Origin: M3007 sp041741155
Lineage (GTDB): Bacteria; Bacteroidota; Bacteroidia; Chitinophagales; Saprospiraceae
Direction of reading: 5' to 3'
NCBI GenBank assembly: GCA_041741155.1
Contig: JBGSKO010000018.1
Location: 1-64,000 of the forward strand
DNA: 64,000 nucleotides
Below are positions 42,476 through 51,308 of this stretch, one piece after another. Each line of letters starts with the position of its first letter. Within the stretch, counting starts at the first letter, position 1. The notes beneath the pieces are model-generated. The model saw nothing but the letters and a program-made list of their open reading frames with translations, ran no database searches and was not told where the DNA came from. A program made the translations under genes and the position numbers.

Positions 42476-42928
42476 ATGAGATATGTTATTTTCACTGCCG
42501 CACTATTGCTGCTCGGCACAACCTCCTGGGCACAGCCCGACCCCGACCGTCGGGACGAGCGCATCAGGTCTTTCCGGGTAGCCATTTACACCGAAGTACT
42601 GCGGCTTACCGCCGATGAAGCACAAGGCTTTTGGCCTGTTTACAATGAGTATCTGGAAAACCGCGACCGGATACAAGATGACCTCCGACCTAAAAAACAA
42701 CTGGATGCCATGAATGACAACGAGGTGGAGGAACAAATCAAACGCCACTTCGAAGTCAAACAACGCGAGTTGGACATGGAGAAAGACCTGTACCAAAAAC
42801 TGCGCAAAGTGCTGCCCCTGCGGAAAATTGCACAAATCCCGCACGCCGAACGCGCGTTTCGGGAGCGTTTAGTAACCAAGTTGCAAGAAGCCCGCAACAA
42901 ACGACAAGACCGGGTACGAAACCGGTAA
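42476..42928 (+). CDS. periplasmic protein of an ECF operon (Spy/CpxP-like helical)
   Basis: A 150-aa protein with a signal peptide (MRYVIFTAALLLLGTTSWAQ). It is otherwise almost all charged helix: RIRSFRVAIYTEVLRLTADEAQGFWPVYNEYLENRD, then a Lys/Arg-rich stretch ending NKRQDRVRNR. The pattern LT-x-x-E-A-x-x-F-W-P-x-Y is common in Bacteroidota proteins found after ECF/anti-sigma pairs and recalls the LTxxQ repeat of Spy/CpxP. A periplasmic stress-sensing or chaperone role is inferred from that. The start at 42476 is set by the signal peptide. Confidence 0.75.
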   Translation: MRYVIFTAALLLLGTTSWAQPDPDRRDERIRSFRVAIYTEVLRLTADEAQGFWPVYNEYLENRDRIQDDLRPKKQLDAMNDNEVEEQIKRHFEVKQRELDMEKDLYQKLRKVLPLRKIAQIPHAERAFRERLVTKLQEARNKRQDRVRNR

Positions 42929-42937
42929 TAAAAAAAG

Positions 42938-42975
42938 CGGGCAACGAGATTTGTATCCCGTTGCCCGTTTTTTTT
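42938..42975. terminator. bidirectional terminator between convergent genes
   Basis: Arms 42938-42949 and 42956-42967 pair with one mismatch. An A-rich run precedes and eight T residues follow, so it can serve both the ECF operon and the subtilase gene. Confidence 0.8.
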
Positions 42976-42990
42976 AGTCCATGATTTCCT

Positions 42991-44688
42991 TTAGGGAGTC
43001 ACTACCTTTTCGCGTTTCGGAGCCTTTCCTGTTCCAGCTTCACGCCAGATCGCTTTTTTGCTCTTTTTCTTTGCCTTGGTCGTTTCCGCCATTGCCACGG
43101 CATTGGTGGCACTGATTGCACCACCGCTGGCGCACAGTTCGCTGAATTTGACCTTCTCCGTCGTTCCTGGTTTAAACACCTCGCCGTCATCCTGTTTGAC
43201 AACAGAATTGACGAGTACACTGCGGACTTGCACAGCGGACAATTCCGGATAATAGGACCGGATGATAGCGGCTACACCGGCAGCTGCAGGAGATGCCATG
43301 GAGGTTCCGCTGAAAGCGGCGTATTTGCTGTCGGGCACAGTCGAGTTAAGTTGATACCCGGGGGCAAACAGATCCACGTTTTTCTTGCCGTAGTTGGAGA
43401 AATTAGCCACACGGCGCTCGCCGGCGACCCACGAAAGGGCGCCAACTTCCAACCAGTTCGGGGCTATTTTTTCTTTTTTAAACAAACCCTTCTTCACTGG
43501 TTCCGTATAGGTGGCATTGGGAAAATTTGGGCTGGTATCGTTGTTTTCCGAGTCGTTCCCGGCAGCATGCACGAGCAACACATCATGCTCGGCTGCATAT
43601 TTTACGGCGTCATCCACATATTTTTTGTCCGGGCTGTAGCCTTTACCAAACGACATGTTGATGATGCTGGCGCCATTGTCCACAGCATAGCGGATTGCGT
43701 TGGCCACGTCCTTGTCGCGCTCGTCGCCGTCGGGTACACAGCGTACGGTCATGATGCGCACGTTGTCGGCTACACCGTTGACACCGATGCCATTGTTTCG
43801 AATAGCGGCGATAATACCGGCGACGTGGGTGCCGTGGCTGGCTTCGGGGCCGCGGTATTCATTGTTTCCGTAGATACGATTGGTCAGGTCATTGGGGTTG
43901 TCACCGACAATAGATCGGGGGTTGTAATCGGGGTTGAGGTTGTACCGGAGTTGGCCGGATGCGCTTTCCTCTTTTTGCTCGGCGAGGTTATCGGGCGTGA
44001 GGCCACGCGACATAACGCGCTGTGCCAGAGCGATAGCATCTTTGAGTTCTGTGTTGGAGCCAGCATCCATTTTTGCAAGATCTTCGGCCGTAAACGAAGC
44101 CTTTCCTGTAGCTTTGGAGATAGCGGCAAAGGCAGCTTCGACTTTTGCAAATTGGGCCTCAATCTGCGTTTTCATGGACTCTGCCTGTGTACGGGCTTCC
44201 TCGTAGGCTTCCTTAATCTCCTGATAATAAGCAAACTCTTTTTTGGCCTCGCCGTACAAGTTTTTGCTTTCAGAACCTTCGTATTTTTTGCTCAGGCGCA
44301 CATACTCGCGGGTCAGTTCGAGCGTCTCGTGGAGCACGCTTTCGCCGGTAGGGCCACCGAGGAAGTTCCATCCGTGGATATCGTCCACATAGCCGTTGCC
44401 GTCGTCATCTTTACCATTACCCGGGATTTCGCCCGGATTGACCCACATGATGTCTTTGAGGTCTTCGTGGAGATAGTCCACACCGGAATCGAGCACAGCC
44501 ACGATAACGGTCTGGCCTTTTTTGCCCTTGGCTTTTAGCGCGGCCAAAGCCTGGTTGGCACTCGTGCCCTGCACATTGTCTGTTTTTTGGTCGAGGGTGA
44601 ACCAGTTTTCCGGCGCTTTGGATTGCGCAGAGAGAAATAAGGCAGGCAGGCAAAATGCAAGGACTGCCGCGAATTGTTTGAATGTCAT
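42991..44688 (-). CDS. secreted S8 family serine peptidase (subtilisin-like) with coiled-coil insertion
   Basis: A 565-aa protein with a signal peptide (MTFKQFAAVLAFCLPALFLSAQ). The catalytic triad is complete: Asp67 in AVLDSGVDY, His285 in SHGTHVAG and Ser463 in GTSMASPAAAG, with the oxyanion Asn in HAAGNDSENN. Between Asp and His the usual roughly 35-50 residues are replaced by more than 200. About 120-245 of these are highly charged helix (for example EAKKEFAYYQEIKEAYEEAR) likely to form a coiled coil. The protein ends in a Lys-rich tail without a T9SS sorting domain, so it is probably periplasmic or held by other means. A propeptide domain is not obvious. Confidence 0.93.
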   Translation of the reverse strand: MTFKQFAAVLAFCLPALFLSAQSKAPENWFTLDQKTDNVQGTSANQALAALKAKGKKGQTVIVAVLDSGVDYLHEDLKDIMWVNPGEIPGNGKDDDGNGYVDDIHGWNFLGGPTGESVLHETLELTREYVRLSKKYEGSESKNLYGEAKKEFAYYQEIKEAYEEARTQAESMKTQIEAQFAKVEAAFAAISKATGKASFTAEDLAKMDAGSNTELKDAIALAQRVMSRGLTPDNLAEQKEESASGQLRYNLNPDYNPRSIVGDNPNDLTNRIYGNNEYRGPEASHGTHVAGIIAAIRNNGIGVNGVADNVRIMTVRCVPDGDERDKDVANAIRYAVDNGASIINMSFGKGYSPDKKYVDDAVKYAAEHDVLLVHAAGNDSENNDTSPNFPNATYTEPVKKGLFKKEKIAPNWLEVGALSWVAGERRVANFSNYGKKNVDLFAPGYQLNSTVPDSKYAAFSGTSMASPAAAGVAAIIRSYYPELSAVQVRSVLVNSVVKQDDGEVFKPGTTEKVKFSELCASGGAISATNAVAMAETTKAKKKSKKAIWREAGTGKAPKREKVVTP

Positions 44689-44754
44689 AGTAGCGTGAAA
44701 ATTTAATTTTTGTTAAAACACAGTTGTCTTTTCAGCAATTGCTGATTAGAACGG

Positions 44755-44762
44755 CAAAAATA
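44755..44762 (-). promoter_or_regulatory. -7 promoter element of the subtilase gene
   Basis: Minus strand TATTTTTG matches TAnnTTTG, with a predicted leader of about 60 bases. No proper -33 box. Confidence 0.4.
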
Positions 44763-44899
44763 TCGCTATGGTTGCCAGCGGTTGGCAGATTAGACCAACT
44801 TATGACGGTTGAGGGTAGAGAGCGGATTGAAGCGGTTTTTTTGTAACATGCCGGCGCCTGATCTACTTCGCCATCTTATAGCAATCTAAGCCGATGCCT

Positions 44900-44934
44900 T
44901 TTGTGGACAATTCCAGCGCATCGTCGTACACTTG
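44900..44934 (+). promoter_or_regulatory. possible promoter of the CoA-transferase gene
   Basis: TTTG is followed after 23 bases by TACACTTG (one mismatch to TAnnTTTG). The leader would be about 55 bases and include the nonamer repeat. Confidence 0.35.
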
Positions 44935-44994
44935 CGCCCGGAAAATACCAGGCTATCAAATCCATCGAATCCATCGAAATAATAGAATCAATTC

Positions 44995-46281
44995 ATGAAC
45001 CCACTTCTCCCGTACGTTTCTGCCGAAGAGGCACTTTCCGTCATCAAGTCCGGCCAACGTGTTTATATCCACGGCAGCGCCTGCACCCCCACCAATCTAC
45101 TCCGACTTCTGGCCGCCCGCAAAAATGAACTGCGCGACGTAGAACTCGTATTCATCAGCTTGTATGGCGAAGTTTTCGTGGATAGCCCGGACTGTGCCGA
45201 TGCCTTTAATATCAATGCCATGTTCGTATCGGCGCCCGTGCGAAAGGCCGTAAACGAAGGTCACGGCGATTATATCCCTGTATTTTTGAGCGAAATCCCG
45301 GAGCTTTTCAAACGCGGTATCCTCCCGATAGATGTGGCGCTCGTACAGGTTTCTCCCCCCGACCGGCACGGCTATTGCTCCCTCGGACCGTCGGTGGACA
45401 TCGCGCGAACGGCAGTTAACACCGCCCGTTACGTCATCGCTCAGGTAAACCCGCAGGTGCCGCGCACCCATGGCGACAGTCTTATCCACAGCACGCGTTT
45501 TCAAAGTGTTGTTTTCCACGACGAGCCGATTCACGAGGCCAATTTTGGAGAAAAGGTGACCGATGTCGAACGCCAGATCGGGCGCAACATCGCCGAACTC
45601 GTCGAAGACCGCAGCACCTTGCAAATGGGCATCGGCGCCATTCCGGATGCCGTACTGAGCAGCCTGACCAATCACAAAGACCTCGGTGTTCATACCGAAA
45701 TGTTTTCCGACGGCCTCATCCCGTTGTTTGAAAGCGATATCATCAACAACAAGTACAAAGCCATTCACCCCAACAGAACCGTAGCAGGCTTCGCGCTTGG
45801 CTCCCGGGCATTGTACGACTATGTGGATGACAACCCGGCCTTCGCATTTCTTGATATAGACTATGTGAACGAGCCGCACGTCATCCGCCGCAATCCCAAA
45901 GTAGTAGCCATCAACGCAGCCATCGAGGTGGACATCACCGGACAGGTATGCGCCGACTCCATTGGCACCTATCAGTACTCCGGCGTGGGCGGGCAAATGG
46001 ACTTCATGCGCGGGGCCGCACTCAGCGAAGGCGGAAAACCGATTATCGCGCTCACGTCACGCACCGCCAAAGGGGTGCCCCGCATCGTGCCGTTTCTGAA
46101 GCCGGGAGCCGGTGTAGTCACTACCCGGGCTCACGTCCATTACATTGTAACGGAATATGGCCATGCCTTCCTTTTTGGAAAAAACCTGCGGCAACGCGCC
46201 AAGGCACTTATTGAAATTGCCCACCCCGACGACCGTGAATCGTTGGAGCGGGCATGCCACGAGCGGTTTCATCAGTTTTGA
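44995..46281 (+). CDS. acetyl-CoA hydrolase/transferase family protein (4-hydroxybutyrate CoA-transferase-like)
   Basis: A 428-aa class I CoA-transferase of the Cat1 group. Features are SGQRVYIHGSACTP at the N-terminus, the SPPDRHGYCSLGPSVD motif, GIGAIPDAVLSSL and the catalytic Glu235 in GVHTEMFSDG. The CoA-binding C-terminal part has YSGVGGQMDFMRGA and VVTTRAHVHYIVTEYG. Members move CoA between acetate and other short acids (4-hydroxybutyrate, butyrate, succinate), and the substrate cannot be fixed here. The length is normal. It stands alone; its 3' end is 7 bases from the convergent lipoprotein gene. Confidence 0.93.
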   Translation: MNPLLPYVSAEEALSVIKSGQRVYIHGSACTPTNLLRLLAARKNELRDVELVFISLYGEVFVDSPDCADAFNINAMFVSAPVRKAVNEGHGDYIPVFLSEIPELFKRGILPIDVALVQVSPPDRHGYCSLGPSVDIARTAVNTARYVIAQVNPQVPRTHGDSLIHSTRFQSVVFHDEPIHEANFGEKVTDVERQIGRNIAELVEDRSTLQMGIGAIPDAVLSSLTNHKDLGVHTEMFSDGLIPLFESDIINNKYKAIHPNRTVAGFALGSRALYDYVDDNPAFAFLDIDYVNEPHVIRRNPKVVAINAAIEVDITGQVCADSIGTYQYSGVGGQMDFMRGAALSEGGKPIIALTSRTAKGVPRIVPFLKPGAGVVTTRAHVHYIVTEYGHAFLFGKNLRQRAKALIEIAHPDDRESLERACHERFHQF

Positions 46282-46288
46282 GTGCGAC

Positions 46289-47293
46289 CTACTTTGAACC
46301 ACTTTTCGCGCACAAACTTCGGATTGTCTCGTAAGTCGCTTCAGCCCCCCATCGGCTGGATTCAAAACTGATTTTGGATTCCAGTTTTACGCCCTGTATC
46401 TCGCCGGAGGCGCCTGCTTCCACCTTGATTTCGGTCAATCCGGTGGCCACATACGTTATTACAACCCACTTGATGCAATCCTCGCCGTAGGCAGATTGCG
46501 ATACGCTGCAATTGCAGTCTTGTTCGGGGTTGCACCACAGCGTTTCTCCCTTGGTGGTTTTTTGCTCCCAGCCCCAGCAATTGGATATTTGCTTGGTGAT
46601 CTCGACGTGTGGGCCGGGGTCCACGATGTTGCAGCCGTCGGGGCTGGTCGCGATTTTTACCGTCCATTCCACCTCCACACAGGTACATCCGAAACCATTC
46701 TGAATGGAACGCTTCCAGGGGCCCCAGGTCCAATCGCGGTAGGTCGCGACTGTACTTTCGACTTTTTCGATACCATTGAAATGCAGGATCGGTTCAAATC
46801 GCGGGGTACCGTCCGGGCCAACCGTGCCCAAGGTGGTAAACACCAGGCCAGTGTTTGTTGTCCAATGAACCCGCACGAGATGGTCGCCGGCCAGGAGCAG
46901 GCTGTCTGCTAAAAAACCGACTACATACCCGTCCAGGGTCTTCGCCGACAACTTGGCATCCACGATTTTGTTTGCCAGCATCTTACCGGTTGCCGGGTCT
47001 TTTTCCAGAAAAACTATCTCCTCAATGACACGGCTGGCCATTTGCGCCAAACTGTCCTGTGGGACCTCGCCTTCCAGGTCTAGCCCGGTCAATTTCAGGG
47101 GCAGTGCTGATTTTGCCAAAAAATCCTTGGCCAATTGTTCAAAAGCGGCGGTAGGCGGGGCCAGATCGTCACCTTGTTTTTTACAACTGGTGACCAACAC
47201 AGCGAAGAAACCCGAAGTCAGCACACAGGCGATCAGGAATTGCCACAGGGATTTTGGAGAAAATGACGAACGCGAAAAACAGTACTTTTTCAT
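46289..47293 (-). CDS. hypothetical lipoprotein with Cys-rich region
   Basis: A 334-aa protein. The N-terminal hydrophobic segment ends in a lipobox (LVTSC, Cys37), so it is probably an outer-membrane or periplasmic lipoprotein. The ATG at 47293 is chosen because the frame further upstream has no signal character. The middle (about 190-275) carries many cysteines in pairs such as CTCVEVEW, DGCNIVD, NCWGWEQ, WCNPEQDCNCS and EDCIKW, which suggests several disulfides. I do not recognise a family. The C-terminal part is beta-rich. The gene is monocistronic. Confidence 0.65.
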   Translation of the reverse strand: MKKYCFSRSSFSPKSLWQFLIACVLTSGFFAVLVTSCKKQGDDLAPPTAAFEQLAKDFLAKSALPLKLTGLDLEGEVPQDSLAQMASRVIEEIVFLEKDPATGKMLANKIVDAKLSAKTLDGYVVGFLADSLLLAGDHLVRVHWTTNTGLVFTTLGTVGPDGTPRFEPILHFNGIEKVESTVATYRDWTWGPWKRSIQNGFGCTCVEVEWTVKIATSPDGCNIVDPGPHVEITKQISNCWGWEQKTTKGETLWCNPEQDCNCSVSQSAYGEDCIKWVVITYVATGLTEIKVEAGASGEIQGVKLESKISFESSRWGAEATYETIRSLCAKSGSK

Positions 47294-47437
47294 GTCTGAA
47301 CTTTTTTGAAATGGTGAAGAATACGAATGGTGTTTTGCGTAAAACATGCAGCAAAACTGCCGGCATCCTTCCATCCCAGTCCAGTACACTTGCTTGTGCT
47401 TTATTCAGTCAAGTTCAGGTATTCGGTTTGGGTTTTT

Positions 47438-47445
47438 CAAATTTA
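47438..47445 (-). promoter_or_regulatory. -7 promoter element of the lipoprotein gene
   Basis: Minus strand TAAATTTG matches TAnnTTTG, with a TTG 23 bases further upstream. The leader would be about 135 bases, which is long. Confidence 0.35.
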
Positions 47446-47529
47446 CAAGACTGCAAAGAACTGAAAAACAAGTAATTACTTCCATTTTTTCTTTGTACGC
47501 AAAAATTGATTTTTCGTAAAAAAAATCTA

Positions 47530-48663
47530 TTACGCCTTCACAAATTTTTTCAAAACAAAACCTTGTCGTGTCCATACCCTAAGCAGCCACACGCCTGGAG
47601 AGAGCGTAGCCACAGAGACCTTGCAGCGTTGCAGGCCCTCTGCAGGCAATGCCACAACTGACCTGCCACCGAGGTCGCATACCTCTACCAGTACCAACGT
47701 TGTCTCGGGGGATTCCACTGCCAGTGACTCCCCCACCGGGTTGGGCGACAGCAGCACCTGCGGATACGATTCTTGCTGCTCTTCGGTGGAAACAATGGTC
47801 ACCGATCTCCGTTTGACATCCCCAGGGCATACGATTTGCTCAAGGTTATTGACGATCAGGAAGTTGGTCAAATTGATGGAAAAATTTTCGATACCTCCAC
47901 GGACGATCAGATCCTCAATCACAAACCGGATAACAAAAAGCGTATCGGAGATAAAAAATACGTTTTGCCCGCGCCCTGCAGCTGCGAGCTCCATCCTGCC
48001 AGGCACCGGCAGCCGCCAAAACTGCGCACCGGTACTGGTTGCAATGATATTCATATTGCCGGGAACCGTGTCGGGATATACGTCGGTCTGCGCATCCACG
48101 ATCTTATCCGGATCGTAGTCGTATTCCACATCGAAGGCAACACCCAGGGCGCCATTTTGCTGGGGCATATTGGGAGGGTACAGATATTGGATGTAAGCGA
48201 AAAATGTGTCGGGCACACCTTCCTGAGTAATGATCGTGTCGGAATCGAAGGTGATCAAAAAATCGGGTTTGGGGCAACTGAAGCAAGTATCCGTAAGCTG
48301 TGCAGGATACGACATAGGCGGAGGTATTGAGAGGTTTTGAGTGCTGTCGTAGTTGAACACGGGCGCTGCAATATCCAGGCTGTCAATGATCCCGTTGCCG
48401 TCACTGTCCATAAATCCGAGGTTGATACCGCTAACGGGCAGGGTCATTGGCCAGGGTTCCTCCAAAATTTGCGGCATCCAGTTGGGGATGGCCGGCACAC
48501 GGGGCGGGCCGACCTGGCCGTACGCCATGCCGATGGGCAGCAGGTCGTAGTGGTTGGCCACACCGTCATTGTTGGTGTCGCCAGGAAACAGGACGATGGG
48601 CTGGGCCGGGGCAAGACCGGCGAGCAGCAGACTGGCGGGAAACAAAAAAGAGTACAGGCGCAT
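47530..48663 (-). CDS. secreted protein with dockerin-like calcium repeats and T9SS type A sorting domain
   Basis: A 377-aa protein with a signal peptide (MRLYSFLFPASLLLAGLAPAQ). Two calcium-loop motifs of the dockerin/EF-hand kind follow: GDTNNDGVANHYDLLPIG and DSDGNGIIDSLD. A beta-rich middle resembles cohesin-like folds (FDVEYDYDPDKI, FVIRFVIEDLI). The C-terminal part (LLSPNPVGESLAVE...CDLGGRSV...LSPGVWLLRV) is the type A T9SS sorting domain. In Bacteroidota such proteins are exported and surface-bound; the ligand is unknown. No scaffoldin-type partner gene lies in the window, so the dockerin label describes only the fold. Confidence 0.85.
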   Translation of the reverse strand: MRLYSFLFPASLLLAGLAPAQPIVLFPGDTNNDGVANHYDLLPIGMAYGQVGPPRVPAIPNWMPQILEEPWPMTLPVSGINLGFMDSDGNGIIDSLDIAAPVFNYDSTQNLSIPPPMSYPAQLTDTCFSCPKPDFLITFDSDTIITQEGVPDTFFAYIQYLYPPNMPQQNGALGVAFDVEYDYDPDKIVDAQTDVYPDTVPGNMNIIATSTGAQFWRLPVPGRMELAAAGRGQNVFFISDTLFVIRFVIEDLIVRGGIENFSINLTNFLIVNNLEQIVCPGDVKRRSVTIVSTEEQQESYPQVLLSPNPVGESLAVESPETTLVLVEVCDLGGRSVVALPAEGLQRCKVSVATLSPGVWLLRVWTRQGFVLKKFVKA

Positions 48664-48720
48664 AGTATGAATGTTGGTTAGGAAAACAAATGCGAACTTT
48701 CGGAAATTTTTTATGCAACG

Positions 48721-50148
48721 GTGACCAACAGCAAACTTATTACGCTTCTTCGGGCAATGGCGCCGAAACAGTTATCGCGGTTTGGCGACTTCCTGCGATC
48801 CCCGTATTTCAACAAAAACCAGGACTGCATCCTCCTTTTCGAGTATCTTCAAAAGTATGCCCCTCATTTTTCGCATGAAAATCTGGCACATACAACTGTG
48901 CTGCAAAAGCTGGCACCGGCAAAACCGCTCACAGAGAAAACACTCGCCCAACTCAATGCAAAGCTGTGGTCCCTGGCCGGAAAATTCCTCGCTGTGGAGG
49001 CGTTCCTTCGCGATCCTTGGGAGCAACAGATGCAGACAACAAGGCAATTTCACGCACTGAACTTACCGAAGCACCACAAGGCATCCCGGGCAGAAGCCGA
49101 ATCTCTTTGTGATAAAACAGACCTTCGAAACGCAGACTATTTTCTCAAAAAACTCGTCACCGAAAAAATGGCCCTGGAACATGGCGACGTACACCAACTC
49201 GACTACAATGAGCATCTGCAACTGGCTGCAGATGCTCTGGATATTTTTTACGTCGCCGAAAAACTCCGCTATGCTTGCGACATTCTCAACTACGAGACAG
49301 TGCTCAATATCCGGTATAAATTGGCCCATATCAAAGACATCTTGCGTTGGGCGGAAGAGCCGGCTTTTGAAAAAGCACCTCCGGTACGGGTTTATTATCA
49401 CTTGGTCCAGCTGCTGAAAAGCCCCGAGGAACCGGCCTGGTTCGAGCGGGCCAGGCAAGCCGTGGGACAACATGAGCAAGCCTTCCCTCCCGAAGAACTC
49501 CGCCAGATATATACCCTGCTGCTGAACTTCTGTACATTGCGTATCAACCGGTACAACGATGAACATTTCTGGCTGCAATACCTGGACATAAACAAACTAC
49601 TCCTGAAAAACGGTTTAATTTTTGACGCAGCGATCCTCCCCCCCTGGCGTTATACCAATCTTGTCAATGTCGGTCTGAAAGTGGGGCAGCCCGACTGGGT
49701 ATGGAATTTTATGCACAACCACCGAAAACACCTGCCACCAGAGCACACCGAAAATGTTTTCCGATACAACCTTGCTCAATACCACTACTACCAGAAAAAC
49801 TATGACGCTGCGCAAAAAGCACTCGCACAAGTGGAATTCACCAATGTGGTGTTCAACATCACAGCACGCAGCTTGCTCATTAAAATATATTGGGAGACGG
49901 ACCAATCAGAGCTGTTGCTGGCTTACCTCGAAGCTACACGCATTTTCTTGCACCGAAACCGCACGCTCGATACCGGACGTAAACGACAAATGCAAAAATT
50001 CGTAGAAATTACAACCAAACTTGCCAAAACTGCCGATTTCGACAAAGAGCGACTCCGGGTATTGATCCAGCAGTTACCACCAGCGCAGGAAACACTCCAC
50101 CGCGACTGGCTGGCCGAACAAATTCGCGCACATCTGGAGGGCGGATAA
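48721..50148 (+). CDS. conserved hypothetical protein of Bacteroidota (helical)
   Basis: A 475-aa, almost all helical cytoplasmic protein. The start KLITLLRAMAPKQLSRFGDFL followed by RSPYFNKNQDCILLFEYL is a pattern I recognise from unnamed proteins in this group, and it needs the GTG start at 48721; the next ATG would cut the motif. Later helices include TPR-like stretches such as NLAQYHYYQKNYDAAQKALA and LLIKIYWETDQSELLLAYL. The function is unknown. It is divergent from the dockerin gene (57 bases between) and ends 7 bases from the convergent YkuK-like gene. Confidence 0.75.
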   Translation: MTNSKLITLLRAMAPKQLSRFGDFLRSPYFNKNQDCILLFEYLQKYAPHFSHENLAHTTVLQKLAPAKPLTEKTLAQLNAKLWSLAGKFLAVEAFLRDPWEQQMQTTRQFHALNLPKHHKASRAEAESLCDKTDLRNADYFLKKLVTEKMALEHGDVHQLDYNEHLQLAADALDIFYVAEKLRYACDILNYETVLNIRYKLAHIKDILRWAEEPAFEKAPPVRVYYHLVQLLKSPEEPAWFERARQAVGQHEQAFPPEELRQIYTLLLNFCTLRINRYNDEHFWLQYLDINKLLLKNGLIFDAAILPPWRYTNLVNVGLKVGQPDWVWNFMHNHRKHLPPEHTENVFRYNLAQYHYYQKNYDAAQKALAQVEFTNVVFNITARSLLIKIYWETDQSELLLAYLEATRIFLHRNRTLDTGRKRQMQKFVEITTKLAKTADFDKERLRVLIQQLPPAQETLHRDWLAEQIRAHLEGG

Positions 50149-50155
50149 CAGCCGC

Positions 50156-50626
50156 TCACACGAATTTGTCTGCGCAGGACGACGACGCAAAGGCATCCGG
50201 TTTGGCCTTGAATACAAAGCCCATGCTCAGGATGTAGCCCATCGCCTCCCGAAGTGCCGTGTTGCTCTCGAATGCCGGGTCGGTGTTGATGTCGGCGTGT
50301 ACTTCGAGGGCCACATCGTAGCGGTCGAGTAGTTCGCACAACGAGTAGGCAACCTCCACCGAGCGCCCGACTTCGAGAATCATGCGCTCGCGCAGGCTCA
50401 TCTTACGCGCGTTTTTATAATTGGAAATAAACATGAAGCCGCCGCGTTTTTCCCGCAGAAATACGATGACCGAGGCAAAATGCACCTCTTCACCGATAAC
50501 CTGCGAGTCCGTGCCGATACAGACTTTCAAGCGATACCCGGCGGCCGTTTCCCGACGGATGGTTTCCTCTACAGCTTCGAGCAAGGGTTGTTCAATACGC
50601 TGTCCGTTTAGTCTTCTCCAAAACAT
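50156..50626 (-). CDS. YkuK-family (DUF458) ribonuclease H-like protein
   Basis: A 156-aa protein with the core KVCIGTDSQVIGEEVHFASVIVFL, a Lys-rich middle (SNYKNARKMSLRERMI) and LEVHADINTDPAFESNTAL followed by GYILSMGF. This is the YkuK/DUF458 pattern, an RNase H-like fold with conserved acidic residues (the Asp of GTDSQ, and HADIN). The biological role is not established, although links to sporulation or RNA processing have been suggested for Gram-positive members. It carries its own minus-strand -7 box at 50662-50669. Confidence 0.88.
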   Translation of the reverse strand: MFWRRLNGQRIEQPLLEAVEETIRRETAAGYRLKVCIGTDSQVIGEEVHFASVIVFLREKRGGFMFISNYKNARKMSLRERMILEVGRSVEVAYSLCELLDRYDVALEVHADINTDPAFESNTALREAMGYILSMGFVFKAKPDAFASSSCADKFV

Positions 50627-50661
50627 AGTTGTATCTTGTTGAGCAATGACCAGGAATGGGT

Positions 50662-50669
50662 CAAATTTA
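50662..50669 (-). promoter_or_regulatory. -7 promoter element of the YkuK-like gene
   Basis: Minus strand TAAATTTG matches TAnnTTTG. Predicted leader about 30 bases. Confidence 0.4.
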
Positions 50670-50727
50670 GCAGAATACCTGGAATTGCGTTTGCTTTTAT
50701 GTTCAAACTTAATAATTCCTTAAACCG

Positions 50728-50735
50728 TAGATTTG
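50728..50735 (+). promoter_or_regulatory. -7 promoter element of the DUF4442 gene
   Basis: TAGATTTG matches TAnnTTTG, 68 bases before the ATG at 50804. No -33 box at the right distance. Confidence 0.4.
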
Positions 50736-50803
50736 CCTCAAAATGTTCCCGAACCTAACGCCAAACCACATAAACCTCGCAAACCTAACATAAACCCATC
50801 TAT

Positions 50804-51268
50804 ATGTCATTTTTCCGTACGATCAACTCTGCCTGGCGATTTCGCCTCTTCTTGTGGTGGAAACTGCCCGCTGCCGCGTTTATGGGCGTTCGGGTAGCGC
50901 AATGCGATGCACAACGGGCGGTGGTGCGGTTGTCGTACGGTTGGCGCTCCCAGAATCCATTTCGTTCCACCTATTTTGCCGCCCAATGCGCCGCCGGCGA
51001 AATGTCCACCGGAATACTGGCACTGGCAGCCTTGCAAAAACACAAGCAGGTATCTATGCTGGTGGTGCACCTGGAGGCCGAATTTTTGAAAAAAGCCGCC
51101 GACACACTGCTGTTCACCTGCGACCAGGGACAGGCGCTGGAAGAAACAATACATAAAGCCGTAGAAACCGGCACCGCACAAACGATCCGGGTGGCATCCA
51201 CCGGCACACTACCGGACGGTACGGTGGCCGCCCGCGTGTGGATTACCTGGTCTTTCAAAAAACGGTGA
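50804..51268 (+). CDS. DUF4442 hotdog-fold protein (possible thioesterase)
   Basis: A 154-aa protein matching the DUF4442 pattern: a helical start (RLFLWWKLPAAAFMGVRV), YGWRSQNPFRSTYFAAQCAAGEMSTGIL, then strands VSMLVVHLEAEFLKKAADTLLFTC and the C-terminal VAARVWITWSFKK. The fold is that of hotdog thioesterases such as PaaI. The AAGEMSTG region holds the usual acidic active-site residue, so acyl-CoA hydrolysis is plausible but not proven. The 2OG oxygenase gene follows after 40 bases, mostly repeat, and may be co-transcribed. Confidence 0.85.
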   Translation: MSFFRTINSAWRFRLFLWWKLPAAAFMGVRVAQCDAQRAVVRLSYGWRSQNPFRSTYFAAQCAAGEMSTGILALAALQKHKQVSMLVVHLEAEFLKKAADTLLFTCDQGQALEETIHKAVETGTAQTIRVASTGTLPDGTVAARVWITWSFKKR

Positions 51269-51277
51269 GCAAAAACA

Positions 51278-51305
51278 ACTCATCACTCATCGCGCATCAC
51301 TCTCC
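51278..51305. repeat. four ACTCATC-type heptamers before the 2OG oxygenase gene
   Basis: Units are ACTCATC, ACTCATC, GCGCATC and ACTCTCC, ending 3 bases before the ATG. ACTCATC is the reverse complement of the GATGAGT unit at 31566-31614. Confidence 0.8.
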
Positions 51306-51308
51306 AAT

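Larger units (their letters stand above)
44689..44994. other. 306-base intergenic region between divergent genes
   Basis: It holds a minus-strand -7 box for the subtilase gene (44755-44762), a weaker plus-strand promoter (44900-44934), and a two-unit AATCCATCG nonamer repeat (44959-44976) in the leader of the CoA-transferase gene. No RNA gene or small reading frame was seen. Confidence 0.5.

Noticed and set aside
43228..44538. 436-codon plus-strand frame opposite the subtilase gene
   Set aside because: Antisense to a gene with complete catalytic motifs; composition is that of a shadow frame.
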